Under the pieces are notes generated by a model, which was given only the letters and a program-made list of their open reading frames with translations, did not search any database and was not told the DNA's origin. Source: Pseudomonas sp. CFBP 13711 (GTDB taxonomy: Bacteria; Pseudomonadota; Gammaproteobacteria; Pseudomonadales; Pseudomonadaceae). Taken from it: DNA of 64,000 nt. Position numbers and translations under genes: made by a program. Each line of letters begins with the position of its first letter. Position 1 is the stretch's first letter. Where the stretch lies: contig NZ_JACYVI010000013.1 of the NCBI RefSeq assembly GCF_014842265.1, positions 113,339 through 177,338 on the forward strand. Direction: 5' to 3'. This document shows positions 35,001-44,263 of the stretch, in pieces.

Positions 35001-36284
35001 CTACGCGTCGGGTGCCGCCTTGGCAGGTGGCTCGCTGTTTTCGTAAATCAACAGCGGCTTGGAGGTGCCCTCGATCACGCTCTCGTCGATCACCACCTTG
35101 CTCACGTCGGACTGCGACGGGATCTCGTACATGGTGTCGAGCAGAACGCCCTCGAGGATGGAGCGCAGACCGCGAGCACCGGTCTTGCGCTCAAGCGCAC
35201 GACGGGCAACCGATTTCAGCGCATCCGGGCGGAACTCAAGGTCCACGCCTTCCATCTCGAACAGCTTGCCGTATTGCTTGGTCAGCGCGTTCTTCGGCTC
35301 GGTCAGAATCTGCATCAGAGCAGCTTCGTCCAGCTCGTCCAGCGTCGCCAGAACAGGCAGACGACCCACGAACTCCGGGATGAGACCGAACTTGACCAGA
35401 TCGTCAGGCTCGACTTCACGCAGGGATTCGCCGACCTTCTTGCCCTCTTCCTTGCTGCGTACTTCGGCGTTAAAGCCGATGCCGCCTTTGGTGGAGCGAT
35501 TCTGGATGACCTTTTCCAGGCCAGAGAACGCACCGCCACAGATGAAGAGGATATTGCGCGTGTCCACCTGCAGGAATTCCTGCTGTGGGTGCTTGCGACC
35601 ACCTTGAGGCGGTACGGAAGCCACGGTGCCTTCGATCAGCTTCAGCAGGGCTTGCTGTACGCCTTCGCCCGACACATCACGAGTGATGGAAGGGTTGTCG
35701 GACTTGCGCGAAATCTTGTCGATTTCGTCGATGTAGACGATACCCATCTGGGCCTTCTCGACATCGTAATCGCACTTCTGCAACAGCTTTTGAATGATGT
35801 TCTCGACGTCCTCACCCACATAACCGGCTTCGGTCAGGGTGGTGGCATCGGCAATGGTGAACGGAACGTTGAGCAAACGAGCGAGCGTCTCCGCCAGCAA
35901 AGTCTTGCCGGAGCCCGTCGGGCCGATCAGCAGGATGTTGCTCTTGCCCAGTTCAACGTCGTCGTTTTTCTTGTCGCGCTGGTTCAGCCGCTTGTAGTGG
36001 TTGTACACCGCTACTGCGAGAACCTTTTTGGCACGTTCCTGACCAATGACGTACTGGTCAAGGATGCCGCTGATTTCTTTAGGCGATGGCAGTTTATGCG
36101 CGCTGCTCTCGGCCTGTGCTTCCTGCACCTCCTCGCGGATGATGTCGTTGCACAGGTCGACGCACTCGTCACAAACAAATACCGAGGGGCCGGCAATCAA
36201 CTTGCGCACTTCATGCTGGCTTTTGCCGCAGAAGGAGCAATAAAGCAGCTTGCCGTTGTCCTCGCCGTTGCGGGTGTCAGTCAT
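35001..36284 (-). CDS. clpX: ATP-dependent Clp protease ATP-binding subunit ClpX
   Basis: ClpX is the AAA+ unfoldase that feeds tagged substrates to ClpP. The N-terminal zinc-binding domain has Cys16, Cys19, Cys38 and Cys41. The ATPase shows Walker A GPTGSGKTLLAE, Walker B IVYIDEIDKI, the pore-loop region around YVGEDVENI and the sensor region ARGLRSILEG. Length is 427. I start at the ATG at 36284, which has GGAT upstream and begins MTDTRNGEDNGKLLYCSFC; a longer frame adds 15 unconserved residues. It lies 115 bases downstream of clpP on the same strand. Confidence 0.97.
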   Translation of the reverse strand: MTDTRNGEDNGKLLYCSFCGKSQHEVRKLIAGPSVFVCDECVDLCNDIIREEVQEAQAESSAHKLPSPKEISGILDQYVIGQERAKKVLAVAVYNHYKRLNQRDKKNDDVELGKSNILLIGPTGSGKTLLAETLARLLNVPFTIADATTLTEAGYVGEDVENIIQKLLQKCDYDVEKAQMGIVYIDEIDKISRKSDNPSITRDVSGEGVQQALLKLIEGTVASVPPQGGRKHPQQEFLQVDTRNILFICGGAFSGLEKVIQNRSTKGGIGFNAEVRSKEEGKKVGESLREVEPDDLVKFGLIPEFVGRLPVLATLDELDEAALMQILTEPKNALTKQYGKLFEMEGVDLEFRPDALKSVARRALERKTGARGLRSILEGVLLDTMYEIPSQSDVSKVVIDESVIEGTSKPLLIYENSEPPAKAAPDA

Positions 36285-36399
36285 TCGATCGATCCAATCC
36301 GGTAGGCTTGCAACACAAGATGAGGGCAATTGCTCGATTTTTCAAGTCCACAGGCGGCACGGATGTATCAACCGCCCGGGATTATTGCCCTTCACGCAA

Positions 36400-37041
36400 T
36401 CATTTGGTCATTTGACGCCGGTCGATCACCGAGTCCACCAAACCGTATTCAGCAGCGCGTTCGGCGCTCATGAAGTTGTCGCGGTTGGTGTCGCGCTCGA
36501 TCGCTTCCAGCGTCTGGCCGGTGTGGTGCGCCAGCAGTTCGTTCAGACGTTGACGGATGAACAGGATTTCCTTCGCGTGGATATCAATGTCCGACGCCTG
36601 GCCCTGAAAACCGCCCAACGGCTGGTGAATCATGACGCGGGAGTTCGGCAGTGCGAAACGCTTGCCCTTGGCACCACCGGCCAAAAGGAAAGCGCCCATG
36701 CTGCACGCCTGACCCATGACGGTCGTGGAAACGTCCGGCTTGATGAACTGCATGGTGTCGTAGATCGCCATGCCCGCAGTCACCGAACCGCCTGGGGAGT
36801 TGATGTAAAGATGGATGTCCTTGTCCGGGTTTTCCGCTTCAAGGAACAGCAGCTGCGCCGAGATGAGGTTGGCCATGTAATCTTCAACCGGACCGACCAG
36901 GAAAATGACGCGTTCCTTGAGCAGGCGGGAGTAGATGTCATAGGCGCGCTCGCCACGGGCGGACTGCTCAATAACCATCGGGACCAGGCCGCCAGCGGCC
37001 TGGATGTCAGAGTTCTGCTGAATATAAGAATTGCGGGACAT
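36400..37041 (-). CDS. clpP: ATP-dependent Clp protease proteolytic subunit ClpP
   Basis: ClpP is the barrel-shaped serine peptidase partner of ClpX. The triad is Ser114 (GQACSMGAF), His139 (VMIHQPLGG) and, probably, Asp184 (ERDTNRD). The handle region and YINSPGGSVTAGM are typical. Two starts are possible: the ATG at 37041 (213 residues, MSRNSYIQQN) or one three codons upstream at 37050, which lies only three bases from GGGAG. I prefer the shorter, family-typical form. The N-terminal propeptide is probably removed by self-cleavage. Confidence 0.95.
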   Translation of the reverse strand: MSRNSYIQQNSDIQAAGGLVPMVIEQSARGERAYDIYSRLLKERVIFLVGPVEDYMANLISAQLLFLEAENPDKDIHLYINSPGGSVTAGMAIYDTMQFIKPDVSTTVMGQACSMGAFLLAGGAKGKRFALPNSRVMIHQPLGGFQGQASDIDIHAKEILFIRQRLNELLAHHTGQTLEAIERDTNRDNFMSAERAAEYGLVDSVIDRRQMTK

Positions 37042-37080
37042 GTCTCGCATTCACTCCCAAATAGTCATGTCTTGAATACG

Positions 37081-37108
37081 CATAAGCCAGCGCGAAGGCT
37101 GGCTTATG
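37081..37108 (-). terminator. Hairpin between tig and clpP
   Basis: CATAAGCCAGC and GCTGGCTTATG form a perfect eleven-base stem with a six-base loop, 24 bases past the tig stop. No long T-tract follows, so it may act as a partial terminator or processing site between the two genes. Confidence 0.6.
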
Positions 37109-37132
37109 GTGTTTTCGAACGAGAGAAGGAAA

Positions 37133-38443
37133 TCAGTCGGCTTGTGGAGCTTCAACCGGCTTGACTGCCTCTTCGTACGAGACCGCTTTGTCGGTCACGC
37201 TCGCTTTCTGCAAAACAGTATCCACAACTTGTTCTTCCAGCACAACCGAACGAACTTCGTTCATTTGCTGTTCGTTCTTGTAGTACCAGGCCACAACCTG
37301 CTCTGGCTCCTGGTAAGCGGAAGCCATTTCCTGGATCAGCTCGCGAACGCGGGTGTCGTCAGGCTTGAGGTCGAATTGCTTGACGACTTCAGCCACGATC
37401 AGACCCAGTTCGACGCGGCGCTTGGCCTGCTCCTCGAACAGCTCTGCCGGCAGTTGGTCAGGCTTGATGTTGCCGCCGAACTGCTGAACAGCCTGAACGC
37501 GCAGACGGTTCACTTCGTTTTCCAGCAGCGCTTTAGGCACTTCGATCGGGTTGGCGGCCAGCAGACCGTCCATTACCTGATTCTTGACCTTGGACTTGAT
37601 GGCCTGACGCAGCTCGCGCTCCATGTTCTTGCGAACTTCGGTGCGGAAGCCTTCGAGGTTGGTTTCCTTGATGCCGAACTGCTTGAAGAACGTTTCGTTC
37701 AGCTCAGGCAGGGTCGGTGCCGACACGGTGTTGACCGTGACGGTGAACTCGGCGGTTTTGCCGGCCAGTTCAAGATTCTGATAATCCTCAGGGAAGGTCA
37801 GGTTCAGAACGCTCTCTTCACCGGCTTTGGCGCCGACCAGACCGTCTTCGAAGCCCGGGATCATGCGACCCGAACCCAGCACCAGCTGAGTACCGGTGGC
37901 CGAACCGCCAGCGAATGCTTCACCGTCGATCTTGCCGACGAAGTCGATGTTCAACTGATCTTCGTTTTGTGCCGCACGATCAACGACTTCGAAGCTGACA
38001 TTCTGCTTGCGCAGGATTTCCAGCATGTTGTCCAGATCGGAATCAGCGACGTCAGCCGACAGACGCTCGACGGAAATAGAGTCGAAACCGGCAACGGTGA
38101 ATTCAGGGAACACTTCGAAAGTAGCGATGTACTCGAGGTCCTTGCCCTTTTCGAAGGTCTTTGGCTCGACGGAAGGTGCGCCAGCCGGGTTCAGCTTTTG
38201 CTCGACGACGGCTTCGTAGAAGGTCGCCTGGATCAGGTCGCCCAGTGCTTCCTGACGAGCACCGTCTTCGTAACGCTGGCGGATCACGCTCATAGGCACT
38301 TTGCCTGGGCGGAAGCCCGGGATCTTGGCTTTACGTGCGGTCTGCTGCAGACGCTTGTTGACTTCAGTCTCGATGCGCTCAGCGGGCACGCCAATGGTCA
38401 TGCGGCGCTCGAGAGCGGAAGTGTTTTCAACAGAAACTTGCAT
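37133..38443 (-). CDS. tig: Trigger factor
   Basis: Trigger factor is the ribosome-bound chaperone and prolyl isomerase that receives nascent chains. The N-terminal ribosome-binding signature is GFRPGKVP around residue 44. The FKBP-like isomerase domain (about 150-245) includes the DQLNIDFVGKIDGEAF and GSGRMIPGFEDGLVGA regions. A helical C-terminal chaperone region completes 436 residues. The ATG at 38443 has GAGG eight bases upstream. It is the first gene of the proteostasis block, with its own promoter upstream. Confidence 0.96.
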   Translation of the reverse strand: MQVSVENTSALERRMTIGVPAERIETEVNKRLQQTARKAKIPGFRPGKVPMSVIRQRYEDGARQEALGDLIQATFYEAVVEQKLNPAGAPSVEPKTFEKGKDLEYIATFEVFPEFTVAGFDSISVERLSADVADSDLDNMLEILRKQNVSFEVVDRAAQNEDQLNIDFVGKIDGEAFAGGSATGTQLVLGSGRMIPGFEDGLVGAKAGEESVLNLTFPEDYQNLELAGKTAEFTVTVNTVSAPTLPELNETFFKQFGIKETNLEGFRTEVRKNMERELRQAIKSKVKNQVMDGLLAANPIEVPKALLENEVNRLRVQAVQQFGGNIKPDQLPAELFEEQAKRRVELGLIVAEVVKQFDLKPDDTRVRELIQEMASAYQEPEQVVAWYYKNEQQMNEVRSVVLEEQVVDTVLQKASVTDKAVSYEEAVKPVEAPQAD

Positions 38444-38504
38444 GGATATTCCTCGTTGCACAGACGTTAGCCGGCCGTTTCCGACCCCAGAATCAAGGGC
38501 AAGC

Positions 38505-38533
38505 ATTCTAGTGGGTCAAACTCAAGAAGTCAC
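38505..38533 (-). promoter_or_regulatory. Candidate sigma-70 promoter of tig
   Basis: On the minus strand GTGACT, 17 bases, then TAGAAT. The predicted transcript start lies near 38498, giving a leader of about 55 nt. Confidence 0.5.
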
Positions 38534-38750
38534 CCTACTGAACAAGGGTAAATAAAGTGGCATGCAGCCCGGGAATCACAGACGACTGTTTCAGCCTGCG
38601 GGAGGTGTCTGGAACGCACCTGATACGCCCCTATATAAAGGAAGCAAAAGGACGACCGAAACATGATCCAGTCCCTGGAAGCACACCGGACGAGCCCTGT
38701 GTCATGGGCCCATCAAGCTCGCACTGCGTTAAAACGCAGTACGCTGAAAC

Positions 38751-38780
38751 AAAAAAAGCCGCACAAGGCGGCTTTCTTTC
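38751..38780 (-). terminator. Terminator of the tRNA operon
   Basis: GCCGC-ACAAG-GCGGC, extended by flanking AAA/TTT, is followed on the minus strand by seven T. It lies 33 bases past the tRNA-Leu gene and fits a classic intrinsic terminator. Confidence 0.85.
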
Positions 38781-38812
38781 ATCCCTCAACACCCCGTTGC
38801 GAGAGCTTTAAC

Positions 38813-38897
38813 TGGTGCGGACGGAGAGACTCGAACTCTCACACCTTTCGGCGCTGGAACCTAAATCCAGTGTGTCTACCAATTCCACCACATCCGC
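38813..38897 (-). tRNA. tRNA-Leu (UAG)
   Basis: The minus strand reads GCGGATGTGGTGGAATTGGT at the 5' end and TCCGTCCGCACCA at the 3' end, with encoded CCA. The anticodon loop (GATTTAGGTTC) carries TAG. A long variable arm (CGCCGAAAGGTGT) marks a class II tRNA. Length is 85 bases. It is the last gene of a three-tRNA unit. Confidence 0.95.
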
Positions 38898-38953
38898 GTT
38901 TGAAGCGCTTAAAGCAAAGGCGCCAGATTATGAATCTGGCGCCTTTTCGAATA

Positions 38954-39029
38954 TGGGGTGGACGAAGGGGATCGAACCCTCGACAACGGGAGTCACAATC
39001 CCGTGCTCTACCAACTGAGCTACGCCCAC
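38954..39029 (-). tRNA. tRNA-His (GUG)
   Basis: The minus strand reads GTGGGCGTAGCTCAGTTGGT to CGTCCACCCCA, with anticodon GTG in GGGATTGTGACTCCC. The base just before the mature 5' end (39030) is G, so the extra G-1 of tRNA-His is encoded. CCA is encoded. Confidence 0.95.
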
Positions 39030-39087
39030 CATATTGCGTGTAACCGACGCATTCAAACTGAATGCTACTTGTGCCAAAGCTGCCTAA

Positions 39088-39164
39088 TGGCGCACCCGGC
39101 AGGACTCGAACCTGCGACCATCCGCTTAGAAGGCGGATGCTCTATCCAGCTGAGCTACGGGCAC
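39088..39164 (-). tRNA. tRNA-Arg (UCU)
   Basis: The minus strand reads GTGCCCGTAGCTCAGCTGGA to CCGGGTGCGCCA, with anticodon TCT in GCCTTCTAAGC. CCA is encoded. It is the first gene of the tRNA unit. Confidence 0.95.
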
Positions 39165-39474
39165 TTATTTCATTTGCCTTCGTGAGACTGCAAATTAAGA
39201 GCTTTCAATCACGCTGAGCCGATCTTAACTCTACCTGACTTATTCAACCTTTCGACTTGATCCGCCGCTTCCGGCTTATCCTGTGTGGGGTTGTGCCCGA
39301 CAAGTGCGACGAATCTTATAGACGGTCCAAAAGGTCGTCAACACTTTTTTCTAAAAAATTCAGTTAATTAAAGGGCTTAGCTTATTAAGCGGACCAACCG
39401 TCTTTGCCCATGCGTCAGGTCATGCGAGAATGCGCGCTCTTTTTCCCTCCCCTTCCGATGGTTAATCACGCGTA
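39165..39474. other. Divergent region between tRNA operon and folD
   Basis: These 310 bases hold the tRNA promoter (listed separately) and an A+T-rich stretch at about 39340-39390 that probably contains the folD promoter. No ORF or further RNA gene is visible. Confidence 0.5.
39313..39341 (-). promoter_or_regulatory. Sigma-70 promoter of the tRNA operon
   Basis: On the minus strand TTGACG, 17 bases, then TAAGAT. Transcription would start near 39306, about 140 bases before mature tRNA-Arg, so a processed leader is expected. Confidence 0.6.
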
Positions 39475-40329
39475 ATGACTGCAAAACTAATAGACGGCAA
39501 AGCGATCGCAGCCAACCTGCGCCAGCAGATCGCCCAACGAGTCGCCCAGCGTCGCGAGCAAGGCCTGCGCACGCCCGGCCTCGCGGTGATCCTGGTCGGC
39601 AGCGACCCCGCCTCTCAGGTTTACGTCTCGCACAAACGCAAAGACTGCGAAGAGGTCGGCTTCATCTCCCAGGCCTATGACCTGCCCAGTGAAACCACCC
39701 AGACCGAACTGACCGATCTGATCGATCGTCTCAATGACGACCCGGCCATCGACGGCATCCTGCTGCAACTGCCGCTGCCCGAGCATCTGGAATCCTCCAG
39801 CCTGCTGGAACGCATCCGCCCGGATAAAGACGTCGACGGCTTCCACCCCTACAACGTGGGCCGGCTGGCCCAGCGCATTCCGCTGCTGCGCCCATGCACG
39901 CCCAAGGGCATCATGACCCTGCTGGAAAGCACCGGTGTCGATCTGTACGGCAAGGACGCTGTCGTCGTGGGCGCGTCCAACATCGTCGGTCGTCCAATGG
40001 CGATGGAGCTGCTGCTGGCGGGCTGCACCGTAACCGTGACCCATCGTTTCACCCAGGATCTGGCCGGACACGTCGGTCGCGCCGATCTGGTGGTCGTGGC
40101 GGCGGGCAAGCCGGGCCTGGTCAAGGGCGAGTGGATCAAGGAAGGCGCCATCGTCATCGACGTCGGCATCAACCGTCAGGATGACGGCAAGCTGGTGGGC
40201 GACGTGGTGTACGAAACCGCCCTGCCCCGCGCCGGCTGGATCACGCCGGTGCCAGGCGGCGTCGGCCCGATGACCCGCGCCTGCCTGCTGGAAAACACGC
40301 TGTATGCGGCTGAGACGCTTCACGGCTGA
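39475..40329 (+). CDS. folD: Methylenetetrahydrofolate dehydrogenase / methenyltetrahydrofolate cyclohydrolase
   Basis: FolD interconverts methylene-, methenyl- and 10-formyl-tetrahydrofolate, supplying one-carbon units. The substrate site appears as SQVYVSHKRKDCEEVGF, with the catalytic Lys, and DGILLQLPLPEHL. The NADP site is VVGASNIVGRPMAMELL, and TPVPGGVGPMTRACLLENT is the C-terminal signature. Length 284 is normal. No strong Shine-Dalgarno site precedes the ATG, but the start agrees with the family N-terminus. It is monocistronic, with a terminator 40 bases downstream. Confidence 0.96.
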   Translation: MTAKLIDGKAIAANLRQQIAQRVAQRREQGLRTPGLAVILVGSDPASQVYVSHKRKDCEEVGFISQAYDLPSETTQTELTDLIDRLNDDPAIDGILLQLPLPEHLESSSLLERIRPDKDVDGFHPYNVGRLAQRIPLLRPCTPKGIMTLLESTGVDLYGKDAVVVGASNIVGRPMAMELLLAGCTVTVTHRFTQDLAGHVGRADLVVVAAGKPGLVKGEWIKEGAIVIDVGINRQDDGKLVGDVVYETALPRAGWITPVPGGVGPMTRACLLENTLYAAETLHG

Positions 40330-40366
40330 TTTCCCAAGCCCCGAGTACCAAAGCGCGCACATGAAT

Positions 40367-40393
40367 AACGGCACCCGAGGGTGCCGTTTTTTT
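40367..40393 (+). terminator. Terminator of folD
   Basis: ACGGCACC-CGAG-GGTGCCGT is a perfect stem followed by seven T on the plus strand. It also separates folD from the convergent glycerol-importer operon. Confidence 0.9.
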
Positions 40394-40419
40394 ATGCGCC
40401 GAACGTAGAAGCGTGCAGG

Positions 40420-42225
40420 TTACTTCTTCGCAGCTTCCCAGCTCTTCAAGAGGTCCGAGTAAGCGATGGTTTCGCCCTTCGGTTTCTCGTTGGCCAGTTT
40501 GCGTTGTGGGGCGAGGAATGCACCGTTGCTCTTCTCGGCCTTGGTGTACCACTCTTCGGCCGAGGTTTCCGGGTTCATCTTCGGCGCGCAACCGCTTGGT
40601 TCCTGGACCTTGGAGCGCTCGATGCGGGTCATGATCGCATCCTGATCCTTGGCCAGACCGTCGAGGGCCGCCTGCGCGGTTTTCTCGCCGGTAACGGCTT
40701 CAGCCACATGACTCCACCACAATTGAGCCAGCTTCGGATAGTCCGGAACGTTGGTGCCGGTTGGCGACCATTGCACGCGGGCCGGGCTGCGATAGAACTC
40801 GACCAGACCACCGAGTTTCGGTGCCAGGGCGGTCATCTCTTTGGAGTTGATGTCCGATTCGCGAATCGGCGTCAGGCCCACGATGGTTTTCTTCAGCGAG
40901 ACGGACTTCGACGTCACGAACTGCGCGTAGAGCCAGGCGGCCAGGCGTTTCTTCTCTTCGGTGGACTTGAGGAAGGTCCAGGAGCCCACGTCCTGATAAC
41001 CCAGCTTCATGCCCTCTTTCCAGTAAGGACCTTTTGGCGATGGCGCCATCCGCCATTTCGGCGTGCCATCGGCGTTCATGACCGGCAGACCCGGCTTGGT
41101 CATATCAGCGGTGAAAGCGGTGTACCAGAAGATCTGCTGAGCGACGTTACCCTGGGACGGCACCGGGCCGGACTCGGAGAACGTCATGCCCGCCGCTTCA
41201 GGCGGCGCGTAGGCCTTGAGCCAGTCGATGTACTTCTGAGTGGCGTACACAGCGGCCGGGCCGTTGGTGTCGCCGCCACGGGTGATGCTCGAACCGACCG
41301 GGTGGCAGTCTTCTACGCGAATGCCCCACTCGTCGACCGGCAGACCATTCGGCAAACCTTTGTCGCCGCTGCCGGCCATGGAGAACCAGGCATCGGTGAA
41401 GCGCCAGCCCAGGGACGGGTCTTTCTTGCCGTAGTCCATATGGCCGTAGACTTTCTTGCCGTCGAGCTCTTTGACGTCTTCGCTGAAGAACTTGGCGATG
41501 TCTTCATACGCGGACCAGTTCACCGGAACGCCCAGCTCGTAGCCGTATTTGGCCTTGAATTTCTCTTTCAGGTCAGGACGCTCGAACCAGTCGGCGCGGA
41601 ACCAGTACAGGTTGGCGAACTGTTGATCAGGCAGTTGATACAGCTTGGCCGGCGTGATGACTTTGCCGGACGCGTCTTTGACTTCAGGCGACGTGGTGAA
41701 CGAGGTACCGATGAAGTCCTTCAGGTCGAGCGTCGGAGAAGTGACTTTCGCCCCTTCCGGGCTGGCCATCAGGTCTGTCAGAGACATCGCCTTGCCGTAG
41801 CGGAAGTGCGTACCGATCAGGTCGGAGTCGTTGACCCAGCCGTCATAGATACTCTGGTTAGACTGCATGGCGGTCTGCAGCTTCTCGATCACGTCGCCTT
41901 CCTGCAGCAGGTCGTGGGTGACCTTGATGCCGGTGATTTCGGTGAACGCCTTGGCCAGGGTTTTGGATTCATATTCATGGGTGGTCAAGGTTTCGGAAAC
42001 CACCTTGATGTCCATGCCGCGGAACGGCTCGGCGGCCTTGATGAACCACTCCAGTTCCTTGAGCTTCTCGGCATCGGAGAGCGTGCTCGGCTTGAACTCG
42101 CTGTCGGCCCACTTCTTGGCCGCATCCTCGTACTGGTCGGCCCAGGCCGACACGCTCAAGCCACTGAGCATTACCATCGTCGCTACCGTCACACTATGTC
42201 GCAGCTTGTTTTTCTTATTGAACAT
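40420..42225 (-). CDS. glpV: Glycerol-type ABC transporter substrate-binding protein
   Basis: This is a periplasmic family-1 binding protein of 601 residues, with a signal peptide ending LSVSAWA-DQ. It is unusually long for a sugar-type receptor, as is typical of the glycerol importer GlpV described in Rhizobium leguminosarum. Landmarks are TLTTHEYESKTLAKAFTEIT, DGWVNDSDLIGTHFRYG and the C-terminal AEEWYTKAEKSNGAFLAPQR. I use the ATG at 42225, with AGAGG six bases upstream; a GTG two codons earlier is in frame. It is the last gene of an operon in the glpS-T-P-Q-U-V order. Glycerol as substrate is inferred from family and order. Confidence 0.88.
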   Translation of the reverse strand: MFNKKNKLRHSVTVATMVMLSGLSVSAWADQYEDAAKKWADSEFKPSTLSDAEKLKELEWFIKAAEPFRGMDIKVVSETLTTHEYESKTLAKAFTEITGIKVTHDLLQEGDVIEKLQTAMQSNQSIYDGWVNDSDLIGTHFRYGKAMSLTDLMASPEGAKVTSPTLDLKDFIGTSFTTSPEVKDASGKVITPAKLYQLPDQQFANLYWFRADWFERPDLKEKFKAKYGYELGVPVNWSAYEDIAKFFSEDVKELDGKKVYGHMDYGKKDPSLGWRFTDAWFSMAGSGDKGLPNGLPVDEWGIRVEDCHPVGSSITRGGDTNGPAAVYATQKYIDWLKAYAPPEAAGMTFSESGPVPSQGNVAQQIFWYTAFTADMTKPGLPVMNADGTPKWRMAPSPKGPYWKEGMKLGYQDVGSWTFLKSTEEKKRLAAWLYAQFVTSKSVSLKKTIVGLTPIRESDINSKEMTALAPKLGGLVEFYRSPARVQWSPTGTNVPDYPKLAQLWWSHVAEAVTGEKTAQAALDGLAKDQDAIMTRIERSKVQEPSGCAPKMNPETSAEEWYTKAEKSNGAFLAPQRKLANEKPKGETIAYSDLLKSWEAAKK

Positions 42226-42284
42226 AGACACCTCTTGTGTTGATTCTTATGTGATCCCGCGTTTCAACCTTCGCTTAAACCTTC

Positions 42285-42557
42285 TCAACCCCAACGCATC
42301 ACTACCAACAGCCAGACCAGGGAAAGCCCGGAGGCCACCCAGATATCCCAGCTCGTCGCGCCGATGACCAGCAGATGCAGGTAGGCACTTCCGAGCAGGC
42401 CGATGAACAGACGATCGCCGCGTGTGGTGGCAATCGGTAGAAAACCACGACGTTCAATGCTCGCCGAACGCAGTTCCCAGGCCGTCATCGCAACCAGAAT
42501 CGCAGCGATGGACGCAAAGAAAATAGCAGTTGGCAGGGTCCAGGACATCCACTCCAT
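42285..42557 (-). CDS. glpU: DUF2160-family small membrane protein
   Basis: This 90-residue protein has two or three hydrophobic helices around a conserved centre, RRGFLPIATTRGDRLFIGLL. This matches the DUF2160 family, whose genes sit between the permease and binding-protein genes of glycerol importers (glpU in Rhizobium). GAGGAG precedes the ATG. Its exact job in the transporter is unknown. It is 11 bases downstream of glpQ. Confidence 0.88.
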   Translation of the reverse strand: MEWMSWTLPTAIFFASIAAILVAMTAWELRSASIERRGFLPIATTRGDRLFIGLLGSAYLHLLVIGATSWDIWVASGLSLVWLLVVMRWG

Positions 42558-42568
42558 TTTTCGACTCC

Positions 42569-43387
42569 TCAGACACGACCAAGAGCGAAGCCCTTGACCA
42601 CGTGATTACGAACGAACCAGATAACCAGCATGCCCGGCAGAATGGTCAACACCCCCGCCGCCGCCAGCACCCCCCAATCGATCCCCGACGCCGAAACGGT
42701 GCGGGTCATGACTGCCGCGATCGGCTTGGCGTTAACCGAGGTCAGCGTCCGCGCCAGCAGCAACTCGACCCAGGAGAACATAAAGCAGAAGAACGCCGTC
42801 ACACCGATGCCCGAGCCAATCAGCGGGATGAAAATCTTGCCGAAGAACTTGGGAAAGCTATAGCCGTCGATGTAGGCCGTTTCGTCAATTTCCTTGGGAA
42901 CGCCGGACATGAAGCCTTCCAGAATCCACACCGCCAGCGGCACGTTGAACAGGCAGTGCGCCAACGCTACCGCAATGTGCGTGTCGAACAGGCCGATGGA
43001 CGAATACAGCTGGAAGAATGGCAGCAGGAAAACCGCAGGTGGCGCCATCCGGTTGGTCAGGAGCCAGAAGAACAAGTGTTTGTCGCCGAGGAAACGATAG
43101 CGTGAAAACGCGTAGGCCGCAGGCAATGCGACGCTCAGCGATATCACCATATTCAGGCAGACGTAGTACAGCGAGTTGATGTAGCCGCTGTACCAGCTTT
43201 CGTCGGTGAAGATCACCTTGTAGTTCGCGAGCGTGAAATCCTGTGGGAACAGGGTCAGGCCGCCGAGGATTTCGGTGTTGGTCTTGAACGACATGTTGAC
43301 CAGCCAGTAGATCGGCACCAGCAGAAACAGCAGGTAGATCCACAGCGGTATGAGCTTTTTGAACGACACTTTCTCGCGCTTGTTCAT
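42569..43387 (-). CDS. glpQ: Glycerol-type ABC transporter permease (second)
   Basis: This is an inner-membrane MalG-type permease subunit, 272 residues with six helices. It begins KLIPLWIYLLFLLVPIYWLV. The EAA loop that docks to the ATPase is EIDETAYIDGYSFPKFFGKI. GAGG lies about seven bases before the ATG, and the gene is nine bases from the upstream permease gene. It pairs with GlpP to form the channel. Confidence 0.9.
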   Translation of the reverse strand: MNKREKVSFKKLIPLWIYLLFLLVPIYWLVNMSFKTNTEILGGLTLFPQDFTLANYKVIFTDESWYSGYINSLYYVCLNMVISLSVALPAAYAFSRYRFLGDKHLFFWLLTNRMAPPAVFLLPFFQLYSSIGLFDTHIAVALAHCLFNVPLAVWILEGFMSGVPKEIDETAYIDGYSFPKFFGKIFIPLIGSGIGVTAFFCFMFSWVELLLARTLTSVNAKPIAAVMTRTVSASGIDWGVLAAAGVLTILPGMLVIWFVRNHVVKGFALGRV

Positions 43388-43396
43388 GGGCGCTCC

Positions 43397-44255
<859 letters not shown>

Positions 44256-44263
<8 letters not shown>

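Noticed and set aside
38815..39185. Several short plus-strand frames overlapping each other in this interval
   Set aside because: They run across three tRNA genes read in antisense and have no independent support.
40381..42243. A 620-codon plus-strand frame opposite the glycerol-importer binding-protein gene
   Set aside because: It is an antisense shadow; the minus-strand product has a signal peptide and family similarity throughout.
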